Origin: Desulfotruncus arcticus DSM 17038
GTDB taxonomy: Bacteria; Bacillota; Desulfotomaculia; Desulfotomaculales; Desulfallaceae
DNA: 64,000 bases
NCBI RefSeq assembly: GCF_900113335.1
Contig: NZ_FOOX01000001.1
Coordinates: 310,001 to 374,000, forward strand
Direction of reading: 5' to 3'
Positions 1 to 8,321 of the stretch are shown one piece after another. The notes beneath the pieces are model-generated. The model ran no database searches and was not told the origin of the DNA. It saw only the letters and a list, made by a program, of their open reading frames with translations. A program made the translations under genes and the position numbers. Each line of letters starts with the position of its first letter. Position 1 is the first letter of the stretch.

Positions 1-840
1 GATGCCCCGGCAGGTACCCTGGTCGCCAAAGCTCAGCATAGCTGTTGCCGAGCCCTTAATACCCATTTTATGTTCAATGGCTACGGTAGTTACGTCGTTG
101 GGTTCTCCGAGACTGCCATCTTCATTTACCCAAATTTTGGGCACGATAAAGAGCGAAATCCCTTTTGTGCCTGGCGCTGCCCCTTCGCACTTGGCCAACA
201 GCAGGTGGATAATGTTATCTGTCAGGTCATGATCGCCGGCGGTTATGAAGCATTTGGTGCCCTTAATTTTGTAAACTCCCGGTTCATCTGTAGCAAAAGC
301 TTTGGTGGTAATGTCACCAACATCTGAGCCACAGCAGGGTTCAGTTAAGCACATGGTGCCGGCCCATTCGCCGCTGTACATTTTGGGTAGGAACAATGCT
401 TTGTCTTTTTCAGTGCCATAGGTGTTGATCAGGTTGGATGCTCCGCCTGCCAGTCCAATATAAGGGTGAAAAGCGGGGTTAGCCGCGTTGAAAAATTCGT
501 CCAGGGCGATATGGATAACAGTAGGTAATTTACCTTCTTCGTCGGGGTCATACTGGCTGTTGCCGTACCCGTTTTCTTGCAGGAAATTGTAAAGCTTATG
601 GAAAGAAGACGGGGTGGCAACCTTACCGTCGGCAAATTTGGCTTCGATTCTGTCTCCGTCTTCATTGGTGGGGGCTATTACTTCTTTGGCTACCTTTAAT
701 GCCTCGTCCAGGATCATATCTACGTCGTCCAGATCATAGGTGTCTTTAAAAGCTGCAAAGTTTAAAATCTTTTCCGTATTCAGCCATTCTTTGATGACAA
801 ATTTATGGTCCCGGTTTGAATAAATGAAATTACTAGCCAT
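1..840 (-). CDS. Acyl-CoA dehydrogenase, C-terminus cut by window edge
   Basis: The first 280 residues of an acyl-CoA dehydrogenase, an FAD enzyme that oxidises acyl-CoA to trans-2-enoyl-CoA. The frame opens at the ATG at 840 after a Shine-Dalgarno site and runs off the left edge. An N-terminal extension (residues 1-40) before the usual fold and the central FAD/substrate motif MCLTEPCCGSDVG point to the large (about 600-residue) subfamily; that final length is inferred. It lies 27 bp upstream of an enoyl-CoA hydratase, in the same direction as thiolase and 3-hydroxybutyryl-CoA dehydrogenase, so it is the oxidising step of a beta-oxidation operon. Electrons would normally go to an electron-transfer flavoprotein, which is not seen here. 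Confidence 0.9.
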   Translation of the reverse strand, partial: MASNFIYSNRDHKFVIKEWLNTEKILNFAAFKDTYDLDDVDMILDEALKVAKEVIAPTNEDGDRIEAKFADGKVATPSSFHKLYNFLQENGYGNSQYDPDEEGKLPTVIHIALDEFFNAANPAFHPYIGLAGGASNLINTYGTEKDKALFLPKMYSGEWAGTMCLTEPCCGSDVGDITTKAFATDEPGVYKIKGTKCFITAGDHDLTDNIIHLLLAKCEGAAPGTKGISLFIVPKIWVNEDGSLGEPNDVTTVAIEHKMGIKGSATAMLSFGDQGTCRGI

Positions 841-867
841 TTTTTGCTCTCCTTTGTGTTTTGGAAT

Positions 868-1641
868 TTATTTGCCCTGGAAGTTTGGCGGTCTCTTCTG
901 GAAGAAAGCCATACCGCCCTCTTTGGCGTCCTGGCTGGCAAACACAACTGCTGACCCGGCCTGCTCAATTTTAATTCCTTCTTCAATAGTAGTATTAAGC
1001 CCTTGGGTTACCGCTTTTAAAATTTCTCTAATGGCCAGAGGGGCACCTTTGGCCAGCTTTGCTGCCAGGGTTTTTGCCTCACTTAAAACCTGGTCGGCGG
1101 GAACTACTTTGTTTACCAGGCCGTAGCTAAGAGCATCTTCAGCACTTAATGGATCACCCGTAAGCATAACTTCCAGGGCTTTGGTTTTGCCAATTAACCT
1201 GGGTAGACGCTGGGTGCCACCCCAACCTGGAATAATGCCCAGCTTGACTTCCGGCAGGCCGATTTTGGCCGATGCGGATAAAATCCTCAGGTGACAGCTC
1301 ATAGACAGCTCGTTGCCGCCGCCAAATGCGCTGCCCTGCATAGCAGCTATGATTGGTTTGGGGTAATTTTCAATCTTTAGGAATACATCATGGCCGCTGA
1401 TCTTAGGGGCCCCGTCGGCCTGGATGGATGCAAATTCTGTAATATCGGCACCCGCAGAGAACAATTTTTCACCGGAACCGGTTATAACAATGGCTCTGAC
1501 TTCATTATCATTAAGACTTTCATCAAGCAGGGCGTTCAGGTCGGCAAGAACAGGTTGCCCCAATGCGTTTGCGGGGGGATTATTAATGGCGGCAACAACA
1601 TAACCGTCTTGCTTTTCCACAATTAGTTTGGTGTGCTCCAC
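868..1641 (-). CDS. Enoyl-CoA hydratase/crotonase family protein
   Basis: A 257-residue crotonase-fold enzyme, the normal length for bacterial enoyl-CoA hydratases. It is expected to hydrate trans-2-enoyl-CoA (crotonyl-CoA) to 3-hydroxyacyl-CoA in the cytoplasm. Visible motifs are the CoA-binding/oxyanion segment SAGADITEF (about residue 62), AMQGSAFGGGNELSMSCH (about 100-118) with its acidic residue, and LPEVKLGIIPGWGGTQRL. Both catalytic-type glutamates of crotonases appear to be kept (GGGNE and PEVKLG). It sits between acyl-CoA dehydrogenase and thiolase with short gaps, consistent with one transcript. Substrate chain length cannot be read from the sequence. Confidence 0.92.
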   Translation of the reverse strand: MEHTKLIVEKQDGYVVAAINNPPANALGQPVLADLNALLDESLNDNEVRAIVITGSGEKLFSAGADITEFASIQADGAPKISGHDVFLKIENYPKPIIAAMQGSAFGGGNELSMSCHLRILSASAKIGLPEVKLGIIPGWGGTQRLPRLIGKTKALEVMLTGDPLSAEDALSYGLVNKVVPADQVLSEAKTLAAKLAKGAPLAIREILKAVTQGLNTTIEEGIKIEQAGSAVVFASQDAKEGGMAFFQKRPPNFQGK

Positions 1642-1682
1642 TTACTTTACCTCCTATCAATATTCAGAAGTCCCCATGGAGT

Positions 1683-2861
1683 CTAACACTTCTCAATTAT
1701 AGTTGCTACACCCTGGCCGCCACCGCAGCAGGCCGTAATTAAAGCATACCGGCCATTTTTTCTGTGTAGTTCATATACTGCCTTTACAGTCAGTATAGCC
1801 AGTGAACCGGCAATGGGGTGTCCAAGGGCAATGGCTCCGCCATTGGGATTAAACTTTTCCTGATCCCGCCAGTTTATGCCAAGCTCCTTGCAGCAGGCTA
1901 AAGCCTGGGCGGCAAAGGCCTCGTTAAGTTCAATGACATCCATTTGATCAATGGTTAAACCGGCCATGGCCAGCGCCTTACGGGTGGCAGGTACTGGTCC
2001 CATACCCATAATGTTGGGGTCAACGCCGCCGGCGCCATATGCGCGTATAAGGGCCATTGGCTTTAATCCCAGTTCTTTCGCCTTTTTACGGGAAGTAATC
2101 AGCAATGCACCGGCCCCGTCATTAATACCCGAGGAAGTTCCGGCGGTAACTGTGCCGTCTTTTTTGAAAACCGGGCGGAGTTTAGCCAATGCTTCCAGAG
2201 TTGTGTTAGGGCGGGGGTGTTCATCAACTTCAAATACCACAGGGTCGCCTTTCTTTTGCGGTATCACAACCGGAACGATTTGTTCCTTAAATCTTCCCTC
2301 CTGAAGAGCCCGGGCAGCTTTAACCTGGCTCAAATAACCAAGTTCATCCTGTTCTTCCCGGGGTATATTGTAACGTGCAGCTACGTTTTCCGCAGTTATA
2401 CCCATGGGAGGATCACCGATTTCCTGTGGGCTCAGCGCACGCTTAATAAAACTGGGGGCAAACCGCTGGTAAGCCGCAGTTGGCTTTTCCAGCAGATAAG
2501 GCTGGCGGGTCATGCTTTCCACTCCACCTGTCAGGTAGATGTCACCAACTTCCGCCCTAATGTGAGTAGCTGCCAGGTTTACAGCGGTAGACCCGGAACC
2601 GCACTGGCGGTCTATCGTGATAGCCGGTATTTCCATAGGTAATCCGGCCATGAGTAAGGACATGCGGCCAAGGCAGCCCGGCGCGCCCAAACAGTGTCCG
2701 AAAATTACCTCATCAATTAATTCCGGCTTTTGCAGACCACCTCTGGCAACTGCTTCCTTCATCACTAAAGCGGCCAGCGCTTCCGGTGGAACATCCCTTA
2801 GAGCGCCGTTTTCCCTGGCTATGGCTGTTCTGGCGGCGCCAACTATTACAGCTTCACGCAT
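1683..2861 (-). CDS. Acetyl-CoA acetyltransferase (thiolase)
   Basis: A 392-residue thiolase that cleaves 3-ketoacyl-CoA with CoA, or condenses two acetyl-CoA. The nucleophilic cysteine lies in DRQCGSGSTAVN (about residue 84), the catalytic histidine in GGAIALGHPIAGS, and the second cysteine in ACCGGGQG near the C-terminus, so the active site is complete. I place the start at the ATG at 2861 because GGAGG lies 6-8 bp upstream; an upstream ATG at 2879 would sit on the far side of that site. Its place in the operon fits the last step of beta-oxidation or the first of butyrate synthesis. Confidence 0.93.
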   Translation of the reverse strand: MREAVIVGAARTAIARENGALRDVPPEALAALVMKEAVARGGLQKPELIDEVIFGHCLGAPGCLGRMSLLMAGLPMEIPAITIDRQCGSGSTAVNLAATHIRAEVGDIYLTGGVESMTRQPYLLEKPTAAYQRFAPSFIKRALSPQEIGDPPMGITAENVAARYNIPREEQDELGYLSQVKAARALQEGRFKEQIVPVVIPQKKGDPVVFEVDEHPRPNTTLEALAKLRPVFKKDGTVTAGTSSGINDGAGALLITSRKKAKELGLKPMALIRAYGAGGVDPNIMGMGPVPATRKALAMAGLTIDQMDVIELNEAFAAQALACCKELGINWRDQEKFNPNGGAIALGHPIAGSLAILTVKAVYELHRKNGRYALITACCGGGQGVATIIEKC

Positions 2862-2957
2862 CCTATTTCCTCCTTTCAATTAATTTGGGCGACCTTTCCA
2901 ATAGCATGGCCGCCCTTCTTTTTGAATCAGCCAGTGTAATAGCAAACCAAGTTGAGA

Positions 2958-3830
2958 TTATTTTTTGGTATAGTCGTAAAAGCCTTTCCCTGTTTTTTCT
3001 CCCCATTCTCCTTTAACAAACTTCTCAACAATAATTGGGGAAGGCTTGTGTGAAGGGTCTCCGTTTTTTTGGTAATGCTCCATGCCGATGTAGTAAGCCA
3101 GGTCGATGCCGGTTAAATCCATCAGGCGGAAGGGGCCCATTGGGTGTCCCAGCGCATATACAACGGCTTTATCAATATCTTCATAAGAGGCTACACCCAT
3201 GTCGTAAATATACATGGCTTCATGGTTAATGGCAGAAACAATGCGGTTGACCAGGAACCCGTCAATCTCCTTTTTCAGCATTACGGGAACCTTACCGATA
3301 TCCTTGGCCAGGTCATAAATGGTCTGGGCTGTTTCGTCGGAGGTGTGCGGCCCGTTTACAACTTCAACAAGCTTCATTACCAGCGCCGGGTTAAAGAAGT
3401 GCATATTGCAAACTTTTTCCGGACGCTTGGTAGCCGGGGCAATTCTCGAACTTACGATAAAGGAACTGTTTGATGCCAGAATAGTATGCGGAGGGCAAAT
3501 TTCATCCAGTTGGGCAAATACTTTTAATTTAAGATCTATTTTTTCCAGAATTGCTTCAATTACAACGTCCGCGTCTTGAGCAGCTTCTTTAAGATCAGTG
3601 GTAAAAGAAATGTTGGCTCTTGCCTGTTTGGCAGCTTCCTCAGTCATTTTGCCTTTGGCTACGCGCTTGGGAAGGTAATTATCAGCAAAGGCTTCCGCCT
3701 TTTTTAAAATTTCTTCATTTACGTCAATACATTTTACCTGATAGCCCCCTATGGCACAGCTTAGGGCAATCTGGTGCCCCATGTTCCCTGCACCCACTAC
3801 ACAGATTTTGCTTACGCCTGGTATTGTCAT
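2958..3830 (-). CDS. 3-hydroxybutyryl-CoA dehydrogenase
   Basis: A 290-residue NAD(P)-dependent 3-hydroxyacyl-CoA dehydrogenase. The N-terminus carries the Rossmann motif GAGNMG, with an aspartate after the second strand (CIDVN) that favours NAD(H). The catalytic segment MHFFNPALVMKLVEVV and the C-terminal dimerisation domain (GHPMGPFRLMDLTGIDL) are both present. Length matches short single-domain bacterial enzymes such as clostridial Hbd. It is the first gene of the four-gene operon and has a good Shine-Dalgarno (AAGGAGAGG) upstream. Direction of flux (beta-oxidation or butyrate formation) is not decided by the sequence. Confidence 0.93.
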   Translation of the reverse strand: MTIPGVSKICVVGAGNMGHQIALSCAIGGYQVKCIDVNEEILKKAEAFADNYLPKRVAKGKMTEEAAKQARANISFTTDLKEAAQDADVVIEAILEKIDLKLKVFAQLDEICPPHTILASNSSFIVSSRIAPATKRPEKVCNMHFFNPALVMKLVEVVNGPHTSDETAQTIYDLAKDIGKVPVMLKKEIDGFLVNRIVSAINHEAMYIYDMGVASYEDIDKAVVYALGHPMGPFRLMDLTGIDLAYYIGMEHYQKNGDPSHKPSPIIVEKFVKGEWGEKTGKGFYDYTKK

Positions 3831-4189
3831 TTTTACTACACCTCTCCTTAAAGTTTTTTATCTGCCCCCGCTTTGTAAGTAAGATTAATCTTTCATTATT
3901 TACAAGGGACAATCTGTTTGAAAACTATAACAACCAGTATCTAGGTTTAATCATAGCAAATTATATGCCAAAAGCTTCAGTGCAGCCCCACCTTGTTAGA
4001 AAATTACTAATACTTAATATTTATCAGCAAATCTTTTATTGAAATTAGCCAAAGATTGTTTAAAAACTTAACAAACCTATCTCAGCTTTAAACCGGATAG
4101 GTCCTTTTAAATAAAAATACAAATATTTTATTTTAGATACCGCTTATCTCTTATTTATCACGTTTAAATTTTTAACATTTAGTTAAGAT

Positions 4190-4203
4190 ACTAAACGGTT
4201 AGT
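4190..4203. promoter_or_regulatory. Inverted repeat upstream of the beta-oxidation operon, possible operator
   Basis: The 14-bp near-palindrome ACTAAACGGTTAGT has 5-bp arms (ACTAA/TTAGT) around a 4-bp centre. It lies in the 417-bp gene-free stretch 3831-4247 upstream of the 3-hydroxybutyryl-CoA dehydrogenase gene. Size and symmetry fit a TetR-type operator, a family that often controls fatty-acid operons, but no regulator gene is nearby. I see no other convincing feature in that stretch apart from AT-rich promoter-like sequence. Confidence 0.3.
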
Positions 4204-4247
4204 GTCACTGATAAACAATCCTTTGTTATTGGGAGTTCTGGAGGTGT

Positions 4248-4372
4248 ATGATATTGTTTCCAACCAAAAATGAATTCGAATCGCTAAAAGCTTTTTAAAA
4301 ACCGGAGGCCAGAATAAACGGGGTACTGGTGCAGCCATGGAGATGATTAAAGAGATCAAGGGCTACCAATTA
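4248..4372 (+). pseudogene. Remnant of ADP-forming acyl-CoA synthetase (ATP-grasp domain)
   Basis: Short in-frame pieces resemble the ATP-grasp subunit of ADP-forming acyl-CoA synthetases. Frame 1 reads MILFPTKNEFESLKAF, a stop, then KPEARINGVLVQPW (4299-4340). A second frame reads AMEMIKEIKGYQL (4337-4372). In intact members as I recall them, a segment like KPEAKIEGVLVQ is followed some tens of residues later by a segment like EMIREIKGYPLL, so this looks like a copy with a stop, an internal deletion and a frameshift. A Shine-Dalgarno-like GGAGG precedes the ATG. The family call rests on recognised motifs only. It abuts the stop of the opposite-strand deacylase gene. Confidence 0.4.
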
Positions 4373-4852
4373 TATTTTAACACTAACCATGGTTGGTTTA
4401 AGGATACGAACAACCTCTTGGGGGTCCATGCTAACAGCATAGCCTCGTTTGCCACCGTTAATATATATAATGGGAAGGTCTTGAATTGTGTGTTCCATAA
4501 ATATGGGTAATCTCTTGCGCGTTCCAAAAGGTGAAGTACCTCCAACCAAGTAACCGGTATGCTTATTGGCAGTTTCCGGAGTGCAAGGAGAAATACTTTT
4601 AACGCCAATTGTACGTGCCAGTTGTTTGGTGGAAATTTCCGCATCACCATGCATTAAACAAATTAAGGGATTATTGTTTTCATCCTCCATAACGATAGTT
4701 TTAATCATATAGTGTTCATCAACACCTAGTTCTCTTGATGAAACTGCCGTACCACCTTTTTCCTCATAATTATATAGATGATCCTGGTACACTGCATTCG
4801 CTTCTCTTAATGCGCGAATGGCTGTGGTAACAGGAAACTTAGACTTTGCCAT
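4370..4852 (-). CDS. YbaK/EbsC family aminoacyl-tRNA deacylase
   Basis: A 160-residue single-domain YbaK/EbsC protein. The family hydrolyses mischarged tRNA, typically Cys-tRNA(Pro), in trans to prolyl-tRNA synthetase. Visible family features are the N-terminal VTTAIRALREANAVYQDHLY, the central KTIVMEDENN and CLMHGDAEIS strands, the conserved lysine-containing helix STKQLARTIG, and the motif YLVGGTSPFGTRKRLPIFME, which forms the substrate pocket. Length equals that of free-standing YbaK. It stands alone between the synthetase remnant and the cobalamin locus. The exact tRNA substrate is inferred from the family. Confidence 0.88.
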   Translation of the reverse strand: MAKSKFPVTTAIRALREANAVYQDHLYNYEEKGGTAVSSRELGVDEHYMIKTIVMEDENNNPLICLMHGDAEISTKQLARTIGVKSISPCTPETANKHTGYLVGGTSPFGTRKRLPIFMEHTIQDLPIIYINGGKRGYAVSMDPQEVVRILKPTMVSVKI

Positions 4853-4891
4853 AATTATTATCCTTTCATCTAATCATAGAAGCTGTTTCTA

Positions 4892-4966
4892 TTATCTTTT
4901 TCGCATTAATATCTTAGCCAGAGTATAACCTATAAAACCGGCCATCAAATATAAAACCCATTCCAT
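4892..4966 (-). CDS. Possible 24-residue membrane peptide
   Basis: A short frame encoding MEWVLYLMAGFIGYTLAKIL plus MRKR: one hydrophobic helix followed by a basic tail, as in many small single-span membrane proteins. GGAGG lies 11 bp before the ATG, slightly far. It sits upstream of the YbaK gene in the same direction (gap 39 bp). No family is recognised. The coding evidence is the ribosome site and the helix plus positive-tail pattern only. Confidence 0.35.
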   Translation of the reverse strand: MEWVLYLMAGFIGYTLAKILMRKR

Positions 4967-5133
4967 TTCATAAATGTCCTCCAATCAAAACCCCTATTGC
5001 ATTTTTATTTTACTAATTATAAATTAGCCAAAACAAACCCTGCAAGAAAAATATTAAAACTTTATTGTTTATATTGTATTATGGAATCTACTGGACAACA
5101 TAGTAATTAAATGATACTATTTAAAAAAATATG

Positions 5134-5298
5134 TTTTTTCGGGTGCCCCAAGTCTATGGGGATAATAGGGAACCAGGTGAAAATCCTGGACGGTCCGGCC
5201 ACTGTAAATGGTAGCTGCCCTTTGTATTGCCACTGGTTTATCCGGGAAGGATTAAGGGTATGTGATAATCCATAAGTCAGGAGACCTGCCCGAAAAAA
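5134..5298 (+). promoter_or_regulatory. Cobalamin (AdoCbl) riboswitch aptamer
   Basis: A classic B12 riboswitch. The closing stem pairs TTTTTTCGGG (5134-5143) with CCCGAAAAAA (5289-5298). Inside are the conserved elements AATAGGGAACCAGGTGAAA, the core CGGCCACTGT, GCCACTG, GGGAAGG and the B12 box AAGTCAGGAGACCTGCC. Order and spacing match the family. It controls the downstream cobalt-uptake and cobalamin-synthesis operon, expected to be off when adenosylcobalamin is abundant. The expression platform is the terminator at 5363-5400. Confidence 0.95.
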
Positions 5299-5362
5299 GT
5301 GCTTTTACCTCCCACGGAGAGGATATAGTAGCTTTTATCGGATTATGGTAAAAGGGACATGT

Positions 5363-5400
5363 AACCTTAGCTTATCAGGGAGCTAAGGTTTTTGTATTTT
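5363..5400 (+). terminator. Rho-independent terminator, riboswitch expression platform
   Basis: A 10-bp stem AACCTTAGCT/AGCTAAGGTT with an 8-base loop, followed by a T-rich tract. It lies 65 bp after the aptamer and 240 bp before cobK, so it is the likely ligand-controlled terminator. Confidence 0.8.
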
Positions 5401-5561
5401 ATAACTATAAACAGGTGTTGTCGCTCGAGAAGCTACAGCTTAAATCAGGTTTATAATAGCTGCAAAGGTTTGGTAACCAAAAGATACTTGGAGCCTTAAT
5501 CCTTAACCAGCAGGCCGGGCCTGTTCAATCATACCGCTGAATTACAGGGGGTGTTTGAACT

Positions 5562-5619
5562 ATGGCTTTTTTCGGCCGAATGCCAAATTTATAAGCCCCC
5601 GCTAACACGGGGGTTTTTT
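5562..5619 (+). promoter_or_regulatory. Second attenuator: mini-ORF abutting a terminator before cobK
   Basis: A 10-codon frame (MAFFGRMPNL, 5562-5594) with AGGGGG 10 bp upstream ends exactly where an intrinsic terminator begins. The terminator has stem CCCCCG/CGGGGG and six T (5595-5619), and ends 20 bp before the TTG of cobK. A terminator inside the leader after the riboswitch terminator suggests a second control point, possibly coupled to translation of the mini-ORF. The rest of 5401-5561 holds several short dyads but no recognised RNA class. Confidence 0.5.
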
Positions 5620-5639
5620 GCGCAATGGGGTGAAAAGAA

Positions 5640-6404
5640 TTGATATTAGTTTTAGCAGGCACAGGAGACGGGAGAAAAATTACTAAAACGCTAACAAGTT
5701 TGGGACGCAGGGTTTGTGTTTTGGCAGTTACCGGTTTCGGCCGGAACCTGACGGAAGATGACGGAGCTTCTATGGTCAAAGGCACCATCGAGTCAATTCA
5801 AGCCGGTTGGTTGATTGAAAACGGCATTGAAGCAGTTATTGATGCCAGGCATCCTTTTTCATTAAAGCCAAATGATACTTTTAGCCGTATGTGCTCGGAA
5901 TTGGGCATTATGTACCTGCGCGTAGGCAGAGAAGAAACCGCTCTTGATGCAAACGATTTAATTGTACCTGTTATTTCCATGCAAGAAGCGGCAAAAAAGG
6001 CTGTCGCCATTGGCAGAACCATTTTTTTAACCACCGGCAGCCATGACCTTGAACCTTTTTTAGAACAACGGGAAAAACGCGGTTTTAGACTGGTGGTCCG
6101 GGTTTTGCCGGAGCACAGCATTATTAAAAAGTGTCAGGACCTTGGTATTGGCCCCAAGGATATAGTCGCTTTACATGGTCCATTTTCTAAACAAATAAAC
6201 AAAGCCTTGTTCAAAATGTATAAAGCCTCTGTGATTGTAACTAAGGACAGCGGCAAAGCGGGTGGCACTGATACAAAAATTAATGCGGCTCTTTCCCTTA
6301 AAATTCCCATTGTTATTGTCAAGCGTAATATTCAGGACTGCCAGCCGTGCTACGGTTGGGAACAGGTAATTGATATGATTAAGGAAAAGCCGATTAAATT
6401 TTGA
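5640..6404 (+). CDS. cobK: Precorrin-6A / cobalt-precorrin-6A reductase
   Basis: A 254-residue CobK/CbiJ family protein, which reduces a corrin-ring double bond with NADPH during cobalamin synthesis. Recognisable features are the N-terminal LVLAGTGDGRKI, DARHPFSLKPNDTF (about 75-90), the TTGSHDLEPF segment and ALHGPFSKQINKALF followed by VTKDSGKAGGTDTKINAA, the family's C-terminal signature. The start is TTG (5640) after GGGGTG. It lies directly under the cobalamin riboswitch and upstream of cbiMNQO, linking ring synthesis to cobalt supply. The other corrin genes are not in the window. Confidence 0.9.
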   Translation: MILVLAGTGDGRKITKTLTSLGRRVCVLAVTGFGRNLTEDDGASMVKGTIESIQAGWLIENGIEAVIDARHPFSLKPNDTFSRMCSELGIMYLRVGREETALDANDLIVPVISMQEAAKKAVAIGRTIFLTTGSHDLEPFLEQREKRGFRLVVRVLPEHSIIKKCQDLGIGPKDIVALHGPFSKQINKALFKMYKASVIVTKDSGKAGGTDTKINAALSLKIPIVIVKRNIQDCQPCYGWEQVIDMIKEKPIKF

Positions 6405-6488
6405 GTTATGGCGAATTGTTTAATGTTTGACAAGTCAATTGAGTTTTAATTAGGAAAGTATCATTTAAGAAATTTGACGGGAGGAAAG

Positions 6489-7244
6489 ATGTTGATGAAA
6501 ACGAGGAAAATGGTTGCTTTAACCTTTGTCTATATCCTGAGCGTGATGTTATTAATTCCTCAAAACGCTTATGCAATGCATATTATGGAAGGTTTTCTGC
6601 CAATGAACTGGGCAGGTATATGGTTCGCCCTGATCATTCCTTTTATCTTCCTGGGACTGCGTTCCATCCAAAAAACAATTAATATCAACCCCAGCTTAAA
6701 AATGCTGTTGGGTTTGGCCGGAGCTTTTGCTTTTGTGCTGTCATCCCTCAAAATTCCGTCAGTGACCGGTAGTTGTTCACATCCTACAGGAGTAGGACTG
6801 GGCGCTATTATGTTCGGGCCGATGACAATGAGTGTTCTGGGTTGTATTATCTTGATTTTTCAGGCCGTATTGCTCGCCCATGGCGGCATAACTACTTTGG
6901 GTGCCAATACTTTTTCAATGGGAGTGGTTGGCCCGATTGTCTCATACGCAGTCTTCAGAATTGCCAGGAAATCCGGGGCACCTTTGGGGTGGTCGGTTTT
7001 TCTTGCCGCAGCCCTGGGAGACCTGCTCACATATCTCACCACATCGTTGCAGTTGGCTTTGGCTTTTCCAGACCCGTCCGGAGGTATTCTTGCCTCATTA
7101 ATTAAGTTTATGGGTGTCTTTGCGGTTACCCAGGTGCCGCTGGCTATTAGTGAAGGAATTTTAACTGTAGTGGTATTTAACGTTTTAATGAATTACAATA
7201 AGCAAGAACTTCGGGATTTATCAATTCTGGCAAAGGAGGTTTAG
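6489..7244 (+). CDS. cbiM: Cobalt ECF transporter substrate-binding subunit CbiM
   Basis: A 251-residue integral membrane protein. The basic N-terminus and hydrophobic stretch end in QNAYA before MHIMEGFLP, the conserved mature N-terminus of CbiM whose histidine binds Co2+. About six further helices follow, with the family motif [19 protein letters not shown] choose the ATG at 6489 because GGGAGG lies 4-5 bp before it; 6495 is also possible. It is the specificity component of the CbiMNQO transporter. The gene is 84 bp after cobK and 2 bp before cbiN, under the B12 riboswitch. Confidence 0.93.
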   Translation: MLMKTRKMVALTFVYILSVMLLIPQNAYAMHIMEGFLPMNWAGIWFALIIPFIFLGLRSIQKTININPSLKMLLGLAGAFAFVLSSLKIPSVTGSCSHPTGVGLGAIMFGPMTMSVLGCIILIFQAVLLAHGGITTLGANTFSMGVVGPIVSYAVFRIARKSGAPLGWSVFLAAALGDLLTYLTTSLQLALAFPDPSGGILASLIKFMGVFAVTQVPLAISEGILTVVVFNVLMNYNKQELRDLSILAKEV

Positions 7245-7246
7245 TA

Positions 7247-7537
7247 ATGAAAAAAAACCTGGTTCTCATAGGAATTGTTGTGCTATTGGCTGTAATACCT
7301 TTATTTATTCAAAATGGTGCTGAATTTGGGGGCTCAGACGATCAGGCCGAATCAGTAATTGCAGAGATGAACCCGAATTATGAGCCATGGTTTTCCTCAT
7401 TTTGGGAGCCTCCCAGCGGAGAAATAGAAAGTCTGCTTTTTTGTTTACAAGCTGCCCTGGGAGCCGGTTTTATAGGTTATTTCGTTGGCTATTACAAGGG
7501 GAAAAAAAACCGGGGAGAGAGAAAGTTTAATGCTTAA
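7247..7537 (+). CDS. cbiN: Cobalt transport protein CbiN
   Basis: A 96-residue CbiN, the small accessory subunit that helps CbiM take up cobalt. It has two transmembrane helices (about 5-22 and 67-87) around an extracytoplasmic loop with the typical FGGSDDQAE and EPWFSSFWEPPSGEIESLLF segments. Its basic C-terminus overlaps the start of cbiQ by 8 bp, which suggests translational coupling. Length and context match the family fully. Confidence 0.93.
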   Translation: MKKNLVLIGIVVLLAVIPLFIQNGAEFGGSDDQAESVIAEMNPNYEPWFSSFWEPPSGEIESLLFCLQAALGAGFIGYFVGYYKGKKNRGERKFNA

Positions 7538-8321
7538 CATCGACGGTTTTGCCTATACCAATAGTTTGCGGCAAGTTCATCCTTTGGAAAAAGCCGCGTT
7601 TGCCTTTATAACCATGTTTATGTGTATAGGTTTTTCTTTACCTGTGATTTCTGGCCTCGTAATTGTTTTAATGGCTTTTGCGATAGTGGGGCCGGCTCGC
7701 ATTCCTATAAAAGTATATTTCAGATTAATGTCTTTACCTTTTTCTTTTTTGTTGATAGGTGTAGTAACCATAGCAGTTTCTATTACGACTAAAGGCTCCG
7801 GGGCGGGGTGGCTGGCAGGGATAACCATATCTGGAATAACTGTTGGAATTACGTATAGTGGTATAATATATGCTATAGGGTTATTTTTAAAATCGTTGGG
7901 CGCGGTTTCTTGTTTGTATTTCCTGTCCCTGACTACCCCGGCTGTGGAAATGACAGCTGTTATGAGGAAATTAAAATTTCCTTCCCTTTTCATAGAATTG
8001 ACTGATTTAATATACCGGTTTATATTTGTTATGCTGGCAACAGCAGAAGAAATTCATACCAGCCAGTCTTCCCGCTGGGGGTATGCTTCCATGAAAAATT
8101 CTATGAAATCTCTCGGACAATTGACTGCTGCCTTATTTGTGAAAGCACTGCATCGTTCCCAGACGCTATACACTGCATTATCGTCGAGAGGCTATACCGG
8201 ACAGTTAAATGTTTTAACGCCTGAATACACTGTTTCTGTAAACAATATAATTATCATTGCGGTTATAGAATCTGCTTTAACTATTACAGCAATCTTACTG
8301 GAGATGGGATATATTGGCTGA
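7530..8321 (+). CDS. cbiQ: Cobalt ECF transporter transmembrane subunit CbiQ
   Basis: A 263-residue EcfT-type membrane subunit coupling CbiM to the ATPase. It has about five hydrophobic helices and the cytoplasmic coupling motifs: AEEIHTSQSSRWGY (about 180-195) and LHRSQTLYTALSSRGYTG (about 208-226), the second holding the Ala-Arg-Gly-like box that contacts the ATPase. I start it at the ATG at 7530, preceded by a purine-rich GGGGAGAGAG and overlapping cbiN by 8 bp. It overlaps cbiO by 8 bp at its end. Confidence 0.92.
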   Translation: MLNIDGFAYTNSLRQVHPLEKAAFAFITMFMCIGFSLPVISGLVIVLMAFAIVGPARIPIKVYFRLMSLPFSFLLIGVVTIAVSITTKGSGAGWLAGITISGITVGITYSGIIYAIGLFLKSLGAVSCLYFLSLTTPAVEMTAVMRKLKFPSLFIELTDLIYRFIFVMLATAEEIHTSQSSRWGYASMKNSMKSLGQLTAALFVKALHRSQTLYTALSSRGYTGQLNVLTPEYTVSVNNIIIIAVIESALTITAILLEMGYIG

